From: Oligoflexia bacterium
GTDB lineage: Bacteria > Bdellovibrionota > UBA1018 > CAIMNF01
NCBI GenBank assembly: GCA_903842755.1
Contig: CAIMNF010000038.1
Location: 1 to 9,496, forward strand
DNA length: 9,496 nucleotides
Reading direction: 5' to 3'
This document shows, in pieces, positions 6,874-9,496 of this stretch. Each line of letters opens with the position of its first letter. Position 1 is the first letter of the stretch. Both the position numbers and the translations under genes were made by a program. Below the pieces are notes generated by a model. It was given only the letters and a program-made list of their open reading frames with translations, was not told the origin of the DNA and made no database searches.

Positions 6874-7669
6874 CTGAGCTTTCCCTTTCTTTTAAGAACT
6901 GCTTAATCGCACCTTTTAGGTGCTTTTTTCTTAACCCGTCTAAGCCATAAAATTTTACGCCGACCCCTTTAGGATGAGTCACTGTACTCTGTGCAAGCCA
7001 CACGATGGTTCCCGGGAGCTCAAGCGGAGTTCCATAAAAATTTCCGCGCATTTTTATTTTTTCAAATTCGTGAAAATCTCTGGGCGTCTTTAAAAAGCAA
7101 CCCCGCAAATTGATATCGAGTATTTGCCCAAGTGACGGTTCAGGGTGCGCGGACTTTTCCGAATGAGTGGTTTCTATTTCTACTCGAATATGAGTCATGC
7201 CTGCAATGCCACTCTCCCACCATTTAATTCTTGGAAAAAGATAAGGGACTCGCACTTCGCGGCTTGCCGCAAAGAAAACATAAAACTGAATTAATAGCGT
7301 TAACACGAATGCTTGGACCTTGGTTTCGGAACGACTGTAATTGACTAAACTTAATGCATTGAGGTAAAAAACAAAAAGTTGTGCAAACCAGAGCGTATAC
7401 CACGACCATTGCCGCATTTTTCTAAATCCAAAGCCCGTCATGACCCAAAAAATACTCGCCAAGTAGTACAAGGGCGACAGGACTAATGCTAAAACACCTT
7501 TCGAATTTAGTTCAAAAATAAGCGCCGTAAATAACAAATAAAACACCGGAAACCCCACCATAAAAATGGTGAAAAACCGCAGGTATCGGGAGGTGGGTAA
7601 GCTTTTCAAAAATGGGCCTCTTTCTTTCTCTTTTAGTGTATCGATCAAACGGGCTGAATTCGAGCGCAA
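6848..7669 (-). CDS. Membrane-anchored PilZ-domain protein
   Basis: This protein of about 273 residues has four likely membrane helices in the first half (about 32-53, 58-80, 90-109 and 118-136), a basic linker with PRIKWWE (146-152) and a cytoplasmic C-terminal PilZ-type domain (about 158-262). The PilZ core is seen in GQILDINLRGCFLKT (181-195), LPGTIVWLAQ (228-237) and PKGVGVKF. PilZ domains usually bind cyclic di-GMP through RxxxR and (D/N)xSxxG. Here the second is DINLRG, with Asn replacing Ser, and I find no exact RxxxR before it, so ligand binding is uncertain. The start is a TTG at 7669 with only a GGGG upstream; ATG at 7561 would cut off part of the first helix. It is the first gene of the PilZ-tadA-ampG run and is divergent from the methyltransferase gene. 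Function beyond signal reception is unknown. Confidence 0.82.
   Translation of the reverse strand: MRSNSARLIDTLKEKERGPFLKSLPTSRYLRFFTIFMVGFPVFYLLFTALIFELNSKGVLALVLSPLYYLASIFWVMTGFGFRKMRQWSWYTLWFAQLFVFYLNALSLVNYSRSETKVQAFVLTLLIQFYVFFAASREVRVPYLFPRIKWWESGIAGMTHIRVEIETTHSEKSAHPEPSLGQILDINLRGCFLKTPRDFHEFEKIKMRGNFYGTPLELPGTIVWLAQSTVTHPKGVGVKFYGLDGLRKKHLKGAIKQFLKERESSGVIPAQTG
6882..6887 (-). promoter_or_regulatory. Ribosome binding site deciding the GTG start of tadA
   Basis: On the minus strand AGGGAA lies about 8 bases before the GTG at 6873, within the last codons of the PilZ gene. It supports GTG as the start and the 26-base gene overlap. Confidence 0.5.
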
Positions 7670-7740
7670 ATAATTGACACCCCAAGCGGAGTAGCCGTTT
7701 TGGCATTGCCCTGCTGTACACTAAGCCTTACACTAACGTT
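7670..7740. promoter_or_regulatory. Divergent promoter region with TACACTAA direct repeat
   Basis: These 71 bases separate the PilZ gene (minus) from the methyltransferase gene (plus). TACACTAA occurs twice (7717-7724 and 7729-7736), 12 bases apart. The second TACACT, with TTGCCC at 7706-7711 and a 17-base spacer, resembles a sigma-70 promoter, but transcription would then begin almost at the GTG start. A perfect TTGACA (7674-7679) has no matching -10 on the plus strand. The assignment of any promoter here is tentative. Confidence 0.35.
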
Positions 7741-8448
7741 GTGAAATTTTTAAATTTGATGCTTCTTTTCTTTGCTGGCTTCGTTCAGGGCTCGACTGCC
7801 CTGGCAGGCAAACTGAACAGGAGCGCAGGCGGTGATAGCACCGTAAATACCGCAACCTACGAGGCCGTCACCGGAGTAAGCGCCGAAGACGATAAGAACG
7901 CATGGGACAATTTTTATAAGAACAAATCAGACCTTTATGGCAAGGAACCGATTTCGTTTTTAAAAGAACACCTCCACCTCATTACCCGAGGGCGGGCCTT
8001 GGTGCCTGCCATGGGTGAAGGGCGAAACGCCATTTATCTTGCTAAAAACGGTTTTCAAGTTGAAGGCATCGATTACTCGGAGATAGCCGTACAGAAAGCC
8101 TTGGCCAATGCAAAGAGCGCCCAAGTGAGCTTTAAGGCCATCGTTCAGGATTTGCACTACTTCCATTTTCAAGAAAATTATTATGACTTGGTCGTGGTCT
8201 GCTTGTATTACGACAAAGTGCTTTTATCGCAATTTAAACGCGCGGTGAAAAGGGGCGGTTACCTTATTTTTTACAATAAGCTCGATCAACAGGATTCAAA
8301 AATTTTAAATAAGGTACGGGTTCCCGACGACTTTGCCGTCAAGTCTGGCGAATTAAAAGAAGGCCTAAAAGACTTCCAAATCAAAGAATACCGCGAGTAC
8401 AAGGATTTTGACACTCGAGTAGCCGCGATACTGGCAAGAAAACCATGA
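7741..8448 (+). CDS. TehB-like class I SAM-dependent methyltransferase with N-terminal signal peptide
   Basis: This is a 235-residue protein. Residues 55-170 form a class I methyltransferase core: WDNFYKNK at the front, YGKEPISFL (66-74), motif I ALVPAMGEGRNAIYLAKNGF (86-105) with the GEG loop, and the acidic D111 (GIDYS) that would hold the ribose of S-adenosylmethionine. Later are DLVVVCLYY and the RGGYLIFYN strand. This layout is closest to TehB/thiopurine-type small-molecule methyltransferases; the substrate is unknown. Residues 1-22 look like a Sec signal peptide: K2, a hydrophobic core (3-15) and ALA before a possible cleavage at 22/23. Then a low-complexity linker (24-50) follows. This is odd because the cofactor is cytosolic. 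The start is GTG at 7741, or possibly ATG at 7759; no later ATG, GTG or TTG precedes the domain. The stop overlaps rsgA as ATGA. Confidence 0.85.
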   Translation: MKFLNLMLLFFAGFVQGSTALAGKLNRSAGGDSTVNTATYEAVTGVSAEDDKNAWDNFYKNKSDLYGKEPISFLKEHLHLITRGRALVPAMGEGRNAIYLAKNGFQVEGIDYSEIAVQKALANAKSAQVSFKAIVQDLHYFHFQENYYDLVVVCLYYDKVLLSQFKRAVKRGGYLIFYNKLDQQDSKILNKVRVPDDFAVKSGELKEGLKDFQIKEYREYKDFDTRVAAILARKP

Positions 8449-9365
8449 CCACTTCTCTCCCAAAGAGTTTAACCCATGCAGGCGTCGTGAGCGAAGTGTA
8501 TCCCAAAATGTGTAACGTTTTGTTTGACGATGAAACGGCAAACGGCGTGGACAAACCGAGCGTTAAGAAGCGGCTTTGCACTTATCGCCGGGCCCAAGTG
8601 TTTGATCGAGAGGCCGAGTGGCGCGAGCGTTCGCCCGTGGCACCGGGAGACCGGGTCATGGTAACAATCCTGGGCAGCAAAGACGGTGTGATTGAAGAAA
8701 TTTTGCCCCGTAAAAACTGCATCCAGCGCAGGGCACCTGGCCGCGAGGGCAAGGTTTTGCATACGCTGGCTGCAAACTTAGATTTTATGGTGATTGTGGC
8801 GTCGCTGCGGGAGCCGGATTTTTCGCCGGGCTTGATTGATCGCTTTTTAATTGCAGCGATTGAGGCCGAAATTGCCCCGGCCCTGGTGATCAATAAAATG
8901 GACCTGGCAAAAGATCAAAGCGAAAAACCGTGGCAAGTGTACGAAGATTTTGGGGTCCGTTGTTATCCGATTTCCACCCAGAACAGTTCGGGGATTGAGG
9001 TCGTTCAGAACCTAATACGCGGAAAAACATCAGTTTTTTGCGGGCACTCCGGAGTTGGAAAAACCTCGCTCCTGCAGAACCTTTTTGGCGAAGCGTTTGG
9101 TAAAATTGGAAAAGTAAATACGAGTACTGGTAAAGGAAAGCACACAACGACCGTCTCTACCTTAATTGAAGGCCCTGACCAGTCTCGCTTCATTGATACT
9201 CCAGGCATTAAGGAGTTCGGTCTGTATAAAATCGACCCTAAAATCCTGATCCAGTACTTTCCTGAGCTTTATCAGGCTTCACAAAAAGGTCTCCCCATTG
9301 AAGACCTACCTCGGTACGAAAGTTACCTCCGGATCAAAACAGCCCTACAAGAAGAAGGACGTTAA
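8445..9365 (+). CDS. rsgA: Ribosome small-subunit-dependent GTPase A, lacking the zinc motif
   Basis: This 306-residue circularly permuted GTPase (RsgA/YjeQ) acts in late maturation of the 30S subunit and releases itself on GTP hydrolysis. The order is an N-terminal OB-fold (about 10-90), then G4 NKMD (150-153), G1 GHSGVGKT (200-207), the switch loop GKGKHTTT (229-236, usually GRGRHTTT) and G3 DTPG (251-254). This permuted order is diagnostic. The C-terminus normally has a zinc-binding segment with three Cys and one His between FPE and the final RYxxY helix. Here FPEL (272-275) is followed after only about 14 residues by RYESYL (290-295), and no Cys lies beyond C199, so the zinc site is absent. 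It begins within the methyltransferase stop (ATGA), so translation is probably coupled. The gene symbol is secure despite the missing motif. Confidence 0.93.
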   Translation: MTTSLPKSLTHAGVVSEVYPKMCNVLFDDETANGVDKPSVKKRLCTYRRAQVFDREAEWRERSPVAPGDRVMVTILGSKDGVIEEILPRKNCIQRRAPGREGKVLHTLAANLDFMVIVASLREPDFSPGLIDRFLIAAIEAEIAPALVINKMDLAKDQSEKPWQVYEDFGVRCYPISTQNSSGIEVVQNLIRGKTSVFCGHSGVGKTSLLQNLFGEAFGKIGKVNTSTGKGKHTTTVSTLIEGPDQSRFIDTPGIKEFGLYKIDPKILIQYFPELYQASQKGLPIEDLPRYESYLRIKTALQEEGR

Positions 9366-9426
9366 GACGCCCCCTGAAGCTTAAAAAGTTTTAGAAACGA
9401 AGTATTTTCCGGATGGCCGATCCCCG

Positions 9427-9496
9427 TTATTTCCGGTCAAAAATTTCTTTTGCAATAATCAGGCGTTGAATCTGCGAGGTGCCTTCGTAGATTTGA
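9427..9496 (-). CDS. Acyl-CoA dehydrogenase, C-terminal end (partial)
   Basis: Only the last 22 residues and the stop are inside the window; the rest lies to the right. The reading is QIYEGTSQIQRLIIAKEIF followed by DRK. The IYEGTSQIQR block is the highly conserved C-terminal signature of flavin-dependent acyl-CoA dehydrogenases, which carry out the first oxidation step of fatty-acid or branched-chain acyl-CoA breakdown. Chain-length preference cannot be judged from this piece. The gene converges with rsgA, leaving 61 bases between the stops, in which I see no convincing terminator hairpin. Confidence 0.85.
   Translation of the reverse strand, partial: QIYEGTSQIQRLIIAKEIFDRK

Noticed and set aside
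9366..9426. Possible terminator between rsgA and the acyl-CoA dehydrogenase gene
   Set aside because: Only a 4-base GGAT/ATCC stem without a T-run was visible.

Overview
The window looks like a chromosomal stretch from a Gram-negative bacterium. The pointers are an outer-membrane-type lipoprotein, an AmpG-like muropeptide permease, a GDP-fucose synthase with an OafA-type acyltransferase, and a PilZ protein with an RGCF core. The membrane-anchored PilZ style and the overall gene mix remind me of the Bdellovibrio/Oligoflexia lineage (the former deltaproteobacteria). That is an impression from family resemblance, not a demonstrated placement. I see no phage, transposon, CRISPR, tRNA or rRNA sequence, and no gene-free stretch longer than about 160 bases.

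Left part (1-3758, all on the minus strand): a surface-polysaccharide gene run read right to left. It contains fcl (GDP-L-fucose synthase), an acyltransferase with a C-terminal SGNH esterase-like domain starting 1 base after the fcl stop, and a polytopic membrane protein that runs off the left edge. The membrane protein has glycosyltransferase-like features but I could not name it. Together they would supply an activated deoxysugar, O-acylate a surface glycan and perhaps transfer a sugar. The membrane-protein end is visibly more AT-rich than the rest of the window.

Middle part (3759-7669): a plus-strand TRL-family lipoprotein gene carries an 18-base in-frame tandem duplication inside its signal peptide. 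It converges on a minus-strand RDD membrane protein. Upstream of the RDD gene, also on the minus strand, is a tightly overlapping trio: a membrane-anchored PilZ protein, then tadA (tRNA A34 deaminase, 26-base overlap), then an AmpG-like transporter (4-base ATGA overlap).

Right part (7670-9496): a short divergent intergenic region leads into a plus-strand pair joined by an ATGA overlap. The first is a TehB-like SAM methyltransferase that, unusually, carries an apparent secretory signal peptide. The second is rsgA, a ribosome-assembly GTPase that lacks the usual C-terminal zinc-binding motif. Converging from the right edge is the last part of an acyl-CoA dehydrogenase gene.

I did not find a clearly new multi-gene system. 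The observations most worth checking are the zinc-motif-less RsgA and the signal-peptide methyltransferase coupled to it.
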